DNA of 64,000 bases, from contig NZ_JBFABG010000001.1 of the NCBI RefSeq assembly GCF_040640215.1, forward strand, positions 186,001 through 250,000. The letters are read 5' to 3'. A program made the translations under genes and the position numbers. Below are positions 41,976 to 49,785 of the stretch, piece by piece (the first letter of the stretch is position 1; the number at the start of each line of letters is the position of its first letter). The stretch is from Actinosynnema sp040640215. GTDB lineage: Bacteria > Actinomycetota > Actinomycetes > Mycobacteriales > Pseudonocardiaceae. The notes beneath the pieces are model-generated. The model was not told the origin of the DNA. It saw only the letters and a program-made list of their open reading frames with translations, and made no database searches.

Positions 41976-42791
41976 ATGACAGACGTGCTGCGCTACACCG
42001 CCTTCTCCACGGACCCGGAGGGCGGCAACCCGGCCGGCGTGGTCCTCGACGCCGCCGGACTCACCGACGCCGGGATGCTGGCGATCGCGGCGGAGGTGGG
42101 GTACTCCGAGACGGCGTTCGTCTTCCCGCACGACGAACCCGACTCGTACCACGTGCGCTACTACAGCCCCGAGGTCGAAGTTCCGTTCTGCGGGCACGCC
42201 ACGGTGGCCACCGCCGTGGCCATGGACCACGTCGGCACGCTGGCGTTCCACACGCTCTCGGGCGAGGTCGTGGTGGACACCGACGGCAGGACCGCGACGC
42301 TGACCAGCGTCCCGACGACGTCCAAGCCGGTGGGCACCGAGGACCTGGACCGGGCCCTGGGCGCGCTGGGCTGGGGGCACGACGAGCTGGACCCGCGCTA
42401 CCCGGCGCGCTGGGCGTTCGGCGGGGCGTGGCACCTCGTGCTGGCGGCGAAGACCCGGGAACGGCTGGCGGACCTCGACTACGACTTCGACGGCCTGCGT
42501 GACCTGCTGACGCGCAACGAGGCCGTCACAGCACACCTGGTCTTCGAGCGCGAAGAGGACGTGTTCGACGCCCGCGACCCGTTCCCCGTGGGCGGGGTGG
42601 TGGAGGACGCGGCGACGGGGGCGGCGGCGTTGGCCTTCGGCGGGTACCTGAGGTCGATCGGACGGGTTCCCGGACCGCGCACGCTGACCATCCACCAGGG
42701 CGACGACATGGGTCGCCCCAGCGTCCTGAGCGTCGACGTGCGCCCCGACGGGGATCGGGTGAGGGTCACGGGAGCCGCCGTCCCCCTCTAG
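41976..42791 (+). CDS. PhzF-family isomerase
   Basis: A 271-residue member of the PhzF/diaminopimelate-epimerase fold. The family catalytic Glu is Glu45 in VGYSETAFVF. The FCGHATVATA strand-helix at about residue 72 and the second-half mate DAATGAAALAFGGYL are both present. Relatives isomerise small acids, including the phenazine precursor; no phenazine genes are nearby, so the substrate is unknown. GGAGG precedes the ATG at 41976. An ATG at 41949 in the same frame is less likely. Confidence 0.9.
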   Translation: MTDVLRYTAFSTDPEGGNPAGVVLDAAGLTDAGMLAIAAEVGYSETAFVFPHDEPDSYHVRYYSPEVEVPFCGHATVATAVAMDHVGTLAFHTLSGEVVVDTDGRTATLTSVPTTSKPVGTEDLDRALGALGWGHDELDPRYPARWAFGGAWHLVLAAKTRERLADLDYDFDGLRDLLTRNEAVTAHLVFEREEDVFDARDPFPVGGVVEDAATGAAALAFGGYLRSIGRVPGPRTLTIHQGDDMGRPSVLSVDVRPDGDRVRVTGAAVPL

Positions 42792-42804
42792 GTCGTACGG
42801 GTGG

Positions 42805-43230
42805 TCAGGTGCGGTCCAGCACGACCACGGGGATCTCGCGGTCGGTCTTCTCCTGGTAGCCCTCGTAGTCGGGCCACACCTCGTTCATGAGCTTCCACAG
42901 CGCGGCGCGCTCGTCGCCGGTGGCGGTCCGGGCCGTGGCGGTGAACTCGTCCGCGCCCACCCGGACGTCGACCGCCGGGTTGTCCGCCAGGTTCTTGTAC
43001 CAGGCCGGGTGGTCCGGCGCGCCGCCGTTGGAAGCCACCACGACGTAGGCGTCGCCGTGCGGTTGGTAGATCAACGCGGTGCGGCGGGGTTGTCCGGACT
43101 TTCGGCCAGTTGTCGTAAGCAGCAGCGTGTAGACGCCGGAGCGCCACTCGTGGCCCTGCGTGCCACCGGATTCGACGTAGTTGCGGATGTGCTCGTTCAC
43201 CCAGCCGACGGGGCTGTCCACTACTGCCAT
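42805..43230 (-). CDS. Deazaflavin (F420)-dependent nitroreductase-family protein
   Basis: A 141-residue split-barrel protein of the Ddn family. The motif LLLTTTGRKSGQPRRTALIYQP is the F420-binding segment (shown here to its usual extent, about residues 37-58), followed by YVVVASNGGAPDHPAWYKNL and NPAVDVRVG. Such enzymes reduce varied substrates with F420H2 or bind it in stress responses. It is convergent with the PhzF gene, 14 bp apart. A single gene with an ATG start. Confidence 0.93.
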   Translation of the reverse strand: MAVVDSPVGWVNEHIRNYVESGGTQGHEWRSGVYTLLLTTTGRKSGQPRRTALIYQPHGDAYVVVASNGGAPDHPAWYKNLADNPAVDVRVGADEFTATARTATGDERAALWKLMNEVWPDYEGYQEKTDREIPVVVLDRT

Positions 43231-43571
43231 GGTCCTGAAACTACCGAGAACGCGGCGGGGCCGCCGGTCGCTACTCCGCAGTCACGACCGGCGGCCCGCA
43301 ACGGGGTGGGGACGTCCGCCTCGCACCCCCTCGGCCAGTCACCGGCTCCCCGGCGTGTCCCGACACTTCCGCCCGCGTAAACGGTGTTCGGGTCGCACGA
43401 CCACGTCCGCGACGGGACGTGGCTCAGGACGGGACGGCCAAAGCTGGGTGGTGCCCACACTCAGTAGATCTGGCTGGCGCGCATGGCTTCCTCTCCACTT
43501 CACGGGGACTTCGCCAACTATGGCGGCCGTGAGGGGTGGCGGCTCATTCAAAAGGGGGATAGAAGAGCGTT
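43231..43571. other. Gene-free divergent region between the Ddn-like and LysR genes
   Basis: No coding frame is supported. Near 43548 the sequence becomes AT-richer before the LysR start. It presumably contains both promoters. Confidence 0.5.
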
Positions 43572-44564
43572 ATGCCCGAGCTTGAACTCCGCCACCTCCG
43601 CGCGGTGTGCGCGATCTCCGACGAGGGAAGTCTCACCAAGGCCGCGATCAGGCTGGGCCTGACGCAACCCGCGATGAGCGCCCAGCTCCGGACGGTCGAG
43701 CGCATCGTGGGCGGGCAGCTTTTTGATCGCACCCCGGGCGGCAGTGTCGCGACGGACCTGGGCAAACAGGTCGTCGGCACGGCCCGGCTGGTGCTCGACG
43801 AAGTGGAACAACTGGTCAGCCTGGCGAAGGAGAAGACCCGCGACGGAACACCCGGACCACTCCGGGTGGGCGGTGTGCCCACCCTGTTCTTCGGCCACTT
43901 CGTGGAGGAGTTGCGCCGGACCATCCCCTGCTCGGAAGTCCGCACGCAGATCGCCCCCGGTGGCTCCGACCTGCTGGAGCAGTTGGTCAGCGGCCAGGTG
44001 CACCTGGGCCTGATCGACCGGTTCGAGGGCATGGAACGCCGTGAGCTGCGCGGCCTGGAGATCCGGCGGTTGATCGCCGAGCCGCAGTTCGTCGCCCTGC
44101 CCGACTGGGACCCCCTGGGCGAGCAGGACGAGGTCGACCTGGCCCTGCTGGCCGACCGCGACTGGGTCGCGCCGCCGGACGAACTGGTCGGCAACCGGCT
44201 CCAGATCTTCAGCGTGTGCGCCGACGCGGGGTTCACGCCCCGGCTGACGCACCACGTCAACGAGGCGTCCAGTGCCCGCAGCCTGGTCGCCAAGGGCGCG
44301 GTGTCGTTCGCGCTCCCGCAGTCGCGCAGCGGCGACGGGATCGTCATCAAGCCGCTGCGCGGGGCACCGCTCGTGGTGGACCTGATGCTGGCCACCCGCC
44401 GCGAGGGTCCCGCCGCCGGACGGGCCCACGACGTGTTCGCCTGCGCGGCCCGCGCCTACCACGCGGTGCTGCCCCGCAACCCCGGTTACGCCAAGTGGTG
44501 GGCGGACAACCCGCGGGCCCACCCGGAAATCGACGCCGCGCTGATCCTGGCGGGCGACCGGTAA
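43572..44564 (+). CDS. LysR-family transcriptional regulator
   Basis: A 330-residue LysR regulator. The N-terminal winged HTH reads LRHLRAVCAISDEGSLTKAA, then LGLTQPAMSAQLRTVE (residues about 6-45). The C-terminal effector-binding domain starts with GPLRVGGVPTLFFGHFVEEL. The tail YAKWWADNPRAHPEIDAAL is longer than usual. It stands alone, with no divergent partner within the conventional distance; the target and ligand are unknown. Confidence 0.93.
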   Translation: MPELELRHLRAVCAISDEGSLTKAAIRLGLTQPAMSAQLRTVERIVGGQLFDRTPGGSVATDLGKQVVGTARLVLDEVEQLVSLAKEKTRDGTPGPLRVGGVPTLFFGHFVEELRRTIPCSEVRTQIAPGGSDLLEQLVSGQVHLGLIDRFEGMERRELRGLEIRRLIAEPQFVALPDWDPLGEQDEVDLALLADRDWVAPPDELVGNRLQIFSVCADAGFTPRLTHHVNEASSARSLVAKGAVSFALPQSRSGDGIVIKPLRGAPLVVDLMLATRREGPAAGRAHDVFACAARAYHAVLPRNPGYAKWWADNPRAHPEIDAALILAGDR

Positions 44565-44583
44565 CCGGCCTGGTCCGGGACGA

Positions 44584-44622
44584 GGAACTCCGGGGGTCCG
44601 CTTCACGCGACCCCGGAGTTCC
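44584..44622 (+). terminator. Hairpin terminator after the LysR gene
   Basis: A 14-15 bp stem with one bulged G (44584-44598 with 44609-44622) and a 10-nt loop, 20 bp after the stop codon. Confidence 0.75.
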
Positions 44623-44825
44623 CTCTTCACCGGCTCAGCCGAGGGCGGCCCGCACGCCGCGTCGAGAACGTGTGACAGCTCACCACCGCACCTCCGATCT
44701 GGATCGGTCCACCTGGACGGAGAAGTCGGGTGATCGGCCGTCCGAGGCCGCAGAGATCGGAGGTCTGGCTCGTCGGCTAGTCCAACACCAGGTGAATTTC
44801 GGGTGAGCTTTGCCAGAATGGCCTC

Positions 44826-45887
44826 ATGTCGCACTCCTTCACCGACGATACCCACCCGGCCGAGCCCTACCCGGGCGCTCGGCCGGGACACTGCTTCGTG
44901 CACCTCGACGGCGCGGGCTGGCCGGTCACCCCGGACCCGGCCGCCGACTCCGGGTGGCGGGTCGCGCCCGACGGCCGAGATCTCGACGACTGGCTCGCCG
45001 ACCACGGCGAGCCACCCCTGGCGGCCCGGATGCCGGTGCTCGCCTACGGCTCCAACGCCAACCCCGCCAAGGTCACCTGGCTCCGCGAGGAACTCGGCCT
45101 GACCGGCCCCGCCGTCGTGCTGCGGGCCCGCTGCGAGGGCTTCTCGGCGGTCTGGGCCGCCGGGCTCCGCAAGACCGACGGGCAGCGCCCGGCGACGCTG
45201 GCCGCCGCGCCCGGCGTGGCGGAGGAGCACGCGGTGTGGTTCGCCACCGCCGACCAGCTCCGCGTCCTGGACCGCTGCGAGGGTCGCGGCCTGCGCTACC
45301 GGCTCGTGCGCGTGCACACCGGCGAGGTCACCCTGTTCGACGGCGCGCGGGTGGACTCCGTGCTCGCCTACACCGGCGCGGGCACCCGCCGGATGCCCCT
45401 GCTCTCCGGTGGCCGTCCGGTGCGCTGCGCGGACGTCGACCAGCGCGGCGCGGGCGCGCTCGGCGGCCGTCCCGCCGAGACCGACGGCCTGGACGTCACC
45501 CCCGTGCACGGCGAACCGTCGCCGGACGACTGGCCCGACCGGTTGTTCGCCTACGGCACCCTCCAGCCCGGCACGACCGCCTGGCACCTGGTGCGCCCGC
45601 ACGTGACCGGCGAGCCGGAGCCCGCGCGGCTGCCCGGCACCCTGCTCGACACCGGCCGGGGCTACCCGGCGCTGCGACCCGGCGACGGACCCGGCGTGCC
45701 GGGGCACGTGCTGCGCCTGCGCTCGCCCGAGGACGCCCTGCCCGCGCTGGACGAGTACGAGGGCCCGGACTACCGGCGGGTCCGGGTGACCATGCCCGAC
45801 GGCCGGGTGTGCTGGACCTACCTGTGGACCGCCGGGGTCGACGGGCTGCCGCCGCTCCCGGGCGGTTGGGTCGAAAAGCGACTGTGA
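44826..45887 (+). CDS. Tandem gamma-glutamylcyclotransferase-fold protein
   Basis: A 353-residue protein with two GGCT/AIG2-like domains. The N-terminal one has VLAYGSNANPAKVTWLREEL (about residue 70) and DQLRVLDRCEGRGLRYRLV. The C-terminal one has LFAYGTLQPGTTAWHLVRPH (about residue 239), LPGTLLDTGRGYPAL and LPALDEYEGPDYRRVRV. Both keep the YGS/YGT substrate-loop motif, and acidic residues that can serve as catalytic acid follow. Most GGCT proteins have one domain, so the tandem is notable. The product probably acts on gamma-glutamyl or similar amides. The ATG at 44826 lacks a strong ribosome site. Confidence 0.85.
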   Translation: MSHSFTDDTHPAEPYPGARPGHCFVHLDGAGWPVTPDPAADSGWRVAPDGRDLDDWLADHGEPPLAARMPVLAYGSNANPAKVTWLREELGLTGPAVVLRARCEGFSAVWAAGLRKTDGQRPATLAAAPGVAEEHAVWFATADQLRVLDRCEGRGLRYRLVRVHTGEVTLFDGARVDSVLAYTGAGTRRMPLLSGGRPVRCADVDQRGAGALGGRPAETDGLDVTPVHGEPSPDDWPDRLFAYGTLQPGTTAWHLVRPHVTGEPEPARLPGTLLDTGRGYPALRPGDGPGVPGHVLRLRSPEDALPALDEYEGPDYRRVRVTMPDGRVCWTYLWTAGVDGLPPLPGGWVEKRL

Positions 45888-45979
45888 TGCGCCCGATACG
45901 GTGAATTCCTGTCGGACCGGGCGACCGTTCCGCCGAATGGGTACGTCCTGGTGATAGGACCACGACCCAGGAGGTGGAC

Positions 45980-46576
45980 ATGAGGCGACTCGTCGTGTGC
46001 GGCGCTCTGGTGCTGCTCGGCTCGGCGTGCGGCAGTCCCCAGCAGGCCGCCGACACCTCGGCGCTCCCGACCACGCTCTCGACGAGCGGCACCGCACCGG
46101 GCAGCGGCAGCGTCGCGCCCGTGCCGCCGACCTCGCCCGTCGAGGCCGCGCCGGTGTCCACCCGGTGCACGTCGGCGGCGCTGACCGGCGAGGTCGGCTC
46201 GGTGGACCCGGCCGCCGGCAACCGGCACGCCACGTTCAAGGTGACCAACAACGGCCCCGCGACGTGCACCCTGAACGGCTACAGCGGGTTCCAGTTGCTC
46301 GACGGGTCCGGGCAGCCGGTGCCGACGAACCTCCAGCGCAACGAGGACCCGGGTCCCGCGCCGATCACCCTGGACCCCGGCGCGAGCGCGGCGGCGAACC
46401 TGCGCTGGACCGTCGTGCCGACCGGTGACGAGCCCGTGGACGGCCCGTGCGAGCCGGAGGCGGCCAAGGCCGCCGCCATCCCGCCGGACGAGACCGAGCC
46501 GATGACCGTGGCCTGGACCTACGGCCCGGTGTGCGGCGGGGGGAAGATCGAGATCAGCGCGTTCTACGCTGCCTAG
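45980..46576 (+). CDS. DUF4232 lipoprotein
   Basis: A 198-residue lipoprotein. The signal ends in the lipobox LLGSAC with Cys19. A Thr/Ser/Pro linker (about 22-58) leads to an Ig-like DUF4232 domain (ATFKVTNNGPATCTLNGYSG, through AAANLRWTVVP) with two further conserved Cys. AGGAGG sits before the ATG at 45980, so I reject the upstream GTG. It is followed with no gap by the hydrolase gene, whose GTG begins right after its TAG. Confidence 0.9.
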   Translation: MRRLVVCGALVLLGSACGSPQQAADTSALPTTLSTSGTAPGSGSVAPVPPTSPVEAAPVSTRCTSAALTGEVGSVDPAAGNRHATFKVTNNGPATCTLNGYSGFQLLDGSGQPVPTNLQRNEDPGPAPITLDPGASAAANLRWTVVPTGDEPVDGPCEPEAAKAAAIPPDETEPMTVAWTYGPVCGGGKIEISAFYAA

Positions 46577-47359
46577 GTGATCCAGACGAACGTGCCCGGC
46601 CACGCCGGGGAAATCGCTGTCCGCACCTGGCCCAACCTGGAGGCGACCTGGCTCGCCGTCCTGGTGCACGGGTACGGGGAGCACAGCGGCCGGTACGGGC
46701 ACGTCGCGGAGCGGCTGGTCGAGGCGGGCGCGCTGGTCGTCGCACCGGATCACGTCGGGCACGGCGGGTCCGAGGGCGAGCGCGCGTTGCTCCCGTCGTT
46801 GGACGACGTGGTCACGGACGTGGGCGCGGCGATCGAGTCCGCCGCCGTGGACCTGCCCGTGGTGCTGATCGGGCACTCCTTCGGCGGCCTGGTCGCGACC
46901 CGGTACGCCCAGCGGCACCGGGTGGCGGCGCTGGTGCTGTCCGCGCCGGTGCTCGGCACCTGGGAGGGGCTGGACGTGCTGGGCCTGGCCGAGCTCCCGG
47001 ACGTGTCGCTCGACCCCGCGCTGCTGTCCCGCGACGCCGAGGTGGGCAAGGCGTACGCGGCCGATCCGCTGGTCTGGCACGGGCCGTTCAAGAGGCCGAC
47101 GCTGGAGGCCGTGGAACGGGCCCTGGAGGAGGCGAACTACGGGCCGACGCTGGAGAGCCTGCCCACGCTGTGGCTGCACGGCGAGGCGGACGAGCTGGTG
47201 CCGCTGGCGGACACCCGGACCGGCACGGACCGGATTCGCGGCCTGCTGTTCGAGGAGCGGGTGTACCCCGGCGCGCGGCACGAGGTGTTCAACGAGACCA
47301 ACCGGGACGAGGTGCTGGACGACGTGGTCGCGTTCGTGCGGCGGGTGCTCGACCGGTAG
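46577..47359 (+). CDS. Monoacylglycerol-lipase-like alpha/beta hydrolase
   Basis: A 260-residue serine hydrolase of the lysophospholipase/MAGL type: HGYGEHSGRYGHVAERL at the oxyanion strand, nucleophile GHSFGG, and the Asp/His pair in LHGEADELVPL and ARHEVFNE. It acts on monoacylglycerols or lysophospholipids in relatives. The GTG start abuts the lipoprotein stop, indicating coupling; the envelope lipoprotein plus lipase combination hints at lipid handling, an inference. A hairpin follows. Confidence 0.92.
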   Translation: MIQTNVPGHAGEIAVRTWPNLEATWLAVLVHGYGEHSGRYGHVAERLVEAGALVVAPDHVGHGGSEGERALLPSLDDVVTDVGAAIESAAVDLPVVLIGHSFGGLVATRYAQRHRVAALVLSAPVLGTWEGLDVLGLAELPDVSLDPALLSRDAEVGKAYAADPLVWHGPFKRPTLEAVERALEEANYGPTLESLPTLWLHGEADELVPLADTRTGTDRIRGLLFEERVYPGARHEVFNETNRDEVLDDVVAFVRRVLDR

Positions 47360-47413
47360 CGGGACCGGGCGCGCGGGCAGCGGGTGGGCCCGCCGGGCCG
47401 GACCCCCGTCCCA

Positions 47414-47439
47414 CAACGGCTCCCGGGCGGGAACCGTTG
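47414..47439. terminator. Hairpin in the convergent hydrolase/SDR interval
   Basis: CAACGG-C-TCCC pairs with GGGA-A-CCGTTG around a GGGC loop (one internal C/A mismatch). It could serve both the hydrolase gene and the SDR gene. Confidence 0.6.
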
Positions 47440-47464
47440 CGGGAGCGGCGGGTGTGAGCGGTCC

Positions 47465-48211
47465 TCACCAAGTCTGGTCGGTGGGGCGCACCAGGATCTC
47501 GTTGACGGCGACGTGGTCCGGCCGGCTCACCGCGTACAGCACGGCGTCGGCCACGTCCTCCGGCCGGAGCTGGCGCAGTTCGGCGATCCGCTGCTCGACG
47601 GCCTCCCGGCCCGCCGGATCGGTGATGTGCTCGCGCAACTCGGTCTCCACCACGCCCGGCTCGACCACGACCACCCGCACGCCGCGCCGGGTGACCTCCT
47701 GCCGCAGCGACTCGCTGAACGCGTTCAGCCCCGCCTTGGTGGCGTTGTAGACGCCGGTCCCGGCCCGCACCACCCGCGCGGCCGTGGACGACACCTGGAC
47801 CACCGCGCCGCGCCGCTCCAGCAGGTGCGGGAGCGCCGCGTGGGTCAGGAACATGACGCCGAGGAGGTTCGTCGACACCATCCGCGTCCAGTCGGTGGTG
47901 TCCGCGCCCTCGATGTCACCCAGCAGCATCACGCCGGCGTTGTTCACCAGCACGTCGAGCCCGCCGAACACCTCGACGGTCCGCTCGACGGCGGCCCGGC
48001 ACGCGGCCTCGTCCGTCACGTCGAGTTCCAGCGCGAGCACCTCGACCCCGTCGCCGGCCAGGCGCTCCTCCAACGCCGCCAACCGGTCCACCCGCCGCGC
48101 GGCCACCACGACCGACGCCCCCGCGCGCCCCAGCGCCACGGCCGTCGCCTCGCCGATGCCCGACGACGCCCCGGTGACCAGTGCGGTCCTGCCCTGAAGG
48201 TTGTTCGACAT
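47465..48211 (-). CDS. Short-chain dehydrogenase/reductase
   Basis: A 248-residue classical SDR. The NAD(P)-binding motif is ALVTGASSGIGEATAV (residues 10-25), then VLVNNAGVMLLGD. Catalytic Ser is in VQVSSTAARVV, and the Tyr-Lys pair is in VYNATKAGLNAF. The Arg pair in VVAARRVDRL suggests NADPH preference. The substrate is unknown. The ATG at 48211 follows GGAG, and the upstream palindromic sites imply a TetR-type repressor encoded elsewhere. Confidence 0.93.
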   Translation of the reverse strand: MSNNLQGRTALVTGASSGIGEATAVALGRAGASVVVAARRVDRLAALEERLAGDGVEVLALELDVTDEAACRAAVERTVEVFGGLDVLVNNAGVMLLGDIEGADTTDWTRMVSTNLLGVMFLTHAALPHLLERRGAVVQVSSTAARVVRAGTGVYNATKAGLNAFSESLRQEVTRRGVRVVVVEPGVVETELREHITDPAGREAVEQRIAELRQLRPEDVADAVLYAVSRPDHVAVNEILVRPTDQTW

Positions 48212-48212
48212 G

Positions 48213-48243
48213 GCTCCAGCAAACACGCTGGAGCGTGCTCCAG
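48213..48243. promoter_or_regulatory. Overlapping CTGGAGC palindromes upstream of the SDR gene
   Basis: Three half-sites alternate: GCTCCAG (48213-48219), CTGGAGC (48228-48234) and GCTCCAG (48237-48243). The last two make CTGGAGC-GT-GCTCCAG; the first two make GCTCCAGC...GCTGGAGC. They begin two bases before the SDR start codon. This resembles TetR-family operators, yet no TetR gene is adjacent. Confidence 0.7.
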
Positions 48244-48337
48244 GTCAAGCGGCGACCTGCGCGACGCCTCCCGGTCCTCGACACTGGGCCGAGCCGGGGA
48301 AGACGCGGCGTGGGCGTTCGTGGACAATTTCCCCGCG

Positions 48338-49132
48338 ATGGTGGGAGAAGACCTGGAGTTGTTGATCACGGTGGTGGTCGCGGCCGACGACGAGCGGCAG
48401 GCGCGGGCGGCCTGCGCCGGCCTGCTTCGGCGGGTCGGCGGTCAGGTCGTGCAGGCGGGCGACTGCTCCGACGAGGAGCCCGGCTGCTGGTCGGTGACCG
48501 TCAGCCGGGCCAGTGGCGAGCGCGCGACGCAGAACGTGGCGGGCGCGCTGGCCAGGGCCGTGCGGACGTTCGTGCGGTCGCTGGGCGAGGAGTTCCCGGT
48601 GCCCCCGGTGGCCTGCGAGCCGCCGACCGCGTGGACGGTGCTGGACGAGCCGGACCTCCTGGGCGGGTTGGTGCCGGGCGCGGAGCGGTTGCTCGTGGAG
48701 GCGTGGGCGGGCGGCGACCCGCAGCGCCGGGACGCCGTGCCCGAACCCGTGGCGGGGGTTGCCGCCGAGCCCGAAGCGGGTACCCGCATGCTGTTGCGGG
48801 TGGACGTCGCGACGGACCGGTCCGCCGGTGCGGAGTGGCAGGCGCGGGCGGTAGCCAGCCGGGTGGCGCGAAGTGGCAAGATCACCCGAGTGGCTCCACA
48901 TGGGCATCTACTGAGCGTGCACGTCGATCTCGGATCGAGCGTCAATTCGCCCACGGTCGCGCTACTCGACGCGGTGTCGTCATTGGGCCGTTCGGGGTGG
49001 ACGTCCGTGGAGTGGGCCGGCGAATCCGCGACGACGCGCTGGTCAGCAGTACCCGTCCCAGCAGCCGGGATCGCCGCGATGGAACTCAGCGCCACCCCGG
49101 CCTCGGCATTCGTGTGGACGGTGCCCGACTGA
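48338..49132 (+). CDS. Hypothetical 264-residue protein upstream of the FtsK-like cassette
   Basis: Starts MVGEDLELLITVVVAADDER. It looks like two related alpha-beta halves: residues about 5-120 (TVVVAADDERQARAACAGLL) and about 150-260 (MLLRVDVATDRSAGAEWQAR, LLSVHVDLGSSVNSPTVALL). Each begins with a beta strand followed by an Arg/Ala helix. No family is recognised and no signal peptide or membrane segment is evident. There is no clear ribosome site at the ATG at 48338; an upstream GTG at 48320 is possible. Same direction as the four-gene cassette starting 135 bp later. Confidence 0.65.
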   Translation: MVGEDLELLITVVVAADDERQARAACAGLLRRVGGQVVQAGDCSDEEPGCWSVTVSRASGERATQNVAGALARAVRTFVRSLGEEFPVPPVACEPPTAWTVLDEPDLLGGLVPGAERLLVEAWAGGDPQRRDAVPEPVAGVAAEPEAGTRMLLRVDVATDRSAGAEWQARAVASRVARSGKITRVAPHGHLLSVHVDLGSSVNSPTVALLDAVSSLGRSGWTSVEWAGESATTRWSAVPVPAAGIAAMELSATPASAFVWTVPD

Positions 49133-49192
49133 GATCAGAATGACTAATCCGATCGAGTGGATTTCCTCTACCACCCGGTCAGCCGATCTTGC

Positions 49193-49220
49193 TTGTGAAA
49201 CGTGCGACTTTCGGTACTAC
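49193..49220 (+). promoter_or_regulatory. Possible promoter of the FtsK-like cassette
   Basis: In a markedly AT-richer stretch (49133-49267), TTGTGA (49193-49198) and TACTAC (49215-49220) lie 16 bp apart, about 48 bp upstream of the first small gene. A weak match, supported mainly by position and composition. Confidence 0.3.
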
Positions 49221-49267
49221 TTTCAACTACAGGAACTCCAGCGTTGTAGGAGGGGTCGGGAACCGAC

Positions 49268-49528
49268 ATGGCCAGCATCGAAGAGGTTCGCGCCGCGATC
49301 GCCCAGGCCGTCGAAAAGGCCACCCAGAGCCAGCAGGCCCTGCAACAGGCAGCCGACCTGGCCGAGGACGCCCAGGCGCTGCTCAGCACCGCCACCCAGG
49401 GCAGCGTCCAGGGCGACGTGGAACAGGCCAACGGGCAATTCGCCGAAGTGGTGAGCGGGGTGACCGATCTCCAGAAGTTCCTCGGTGCCGGCATTTCGCA
49501 GGCCGAAAGCATCAACAGCCGGCTGTGA
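49268..49528 (+). CDS. Small helical-hairpin protein, first gene of the FtsK-like cassette
   Basis: An 86-residue protein that is almost wholly alpha-helical, rich in Ala/Gln/Glu: helix one AIAQAVEKATQSQQALQQAA (about residues 10-29, continuing to 45), a turn at QGSVQGD, then helix two from residue 55 (FAEVVSGVTDLQKFLGAGIS). Size and shape recall WXG100-type secretion substrates, but the WXG motif is absent. GGAGGGG is upstream of the ATG. Five bases separate its stop from the next small gene. No known family is recognised. Confidence 0.78.
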   Translation: MASIEEVRAAIAQAVEKATQSQQALQQAADLAEDAQALLSTATQGSVQGDVEQANGQFAEVVSGVTDLQKFLGAGISQAESINSRL

Positions 49529-49532
49529 ACAC

Positions 49533-49784
49533 GTGACGTCGGTCGCCGAGGTCCGACTCGCGCTCGAACAGAGCTGCGAGTTCCTCCGTGATGCCTACCG
49601 GAGCGTCCGGGAGGCGCAAGCCGCCCTGGACGAGGCGGTCGACCTCCTCGTCGAGGCGAGCGCCAACCACCACGAGTCCCTGGTCCCCGCCGGGTTCGTC
49701 AAGGCCCGGGAGCGGTTCGCCGACGAACTCGACCTGATCGTCGGCAGCCTGGACCTGGTCCAGCGGCTCGCCGTGGAGCTGTGA
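49533..49784 (+). CDS. Second small helical protein of the FtsK-like cassette
   Basis: An 83-residue acidic protein, again probably a helical hairpin: EVRLALEQSCEFLRDAYRSV, then EAQAALDEAVDLLVEASANH, and LIVGSLDLVQRLAVEL at the end. The GTG at 49533 is five bases after the previous stop, and its own stop is one base from the ATPase gene's GTG, so it is translationally linked to both. Not homologous by eye to the first small protein except in shape. No WXG motif. Confidence 0.78.
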   Translation: MTSVAEVRLALEQSCEFLRDAYRSVREAQAALDEAVDLLVEASANHHESLVPAGFVKARERFADELDLIVGSLDLVQRLAVEL

Positions 49785-49785
49785 C

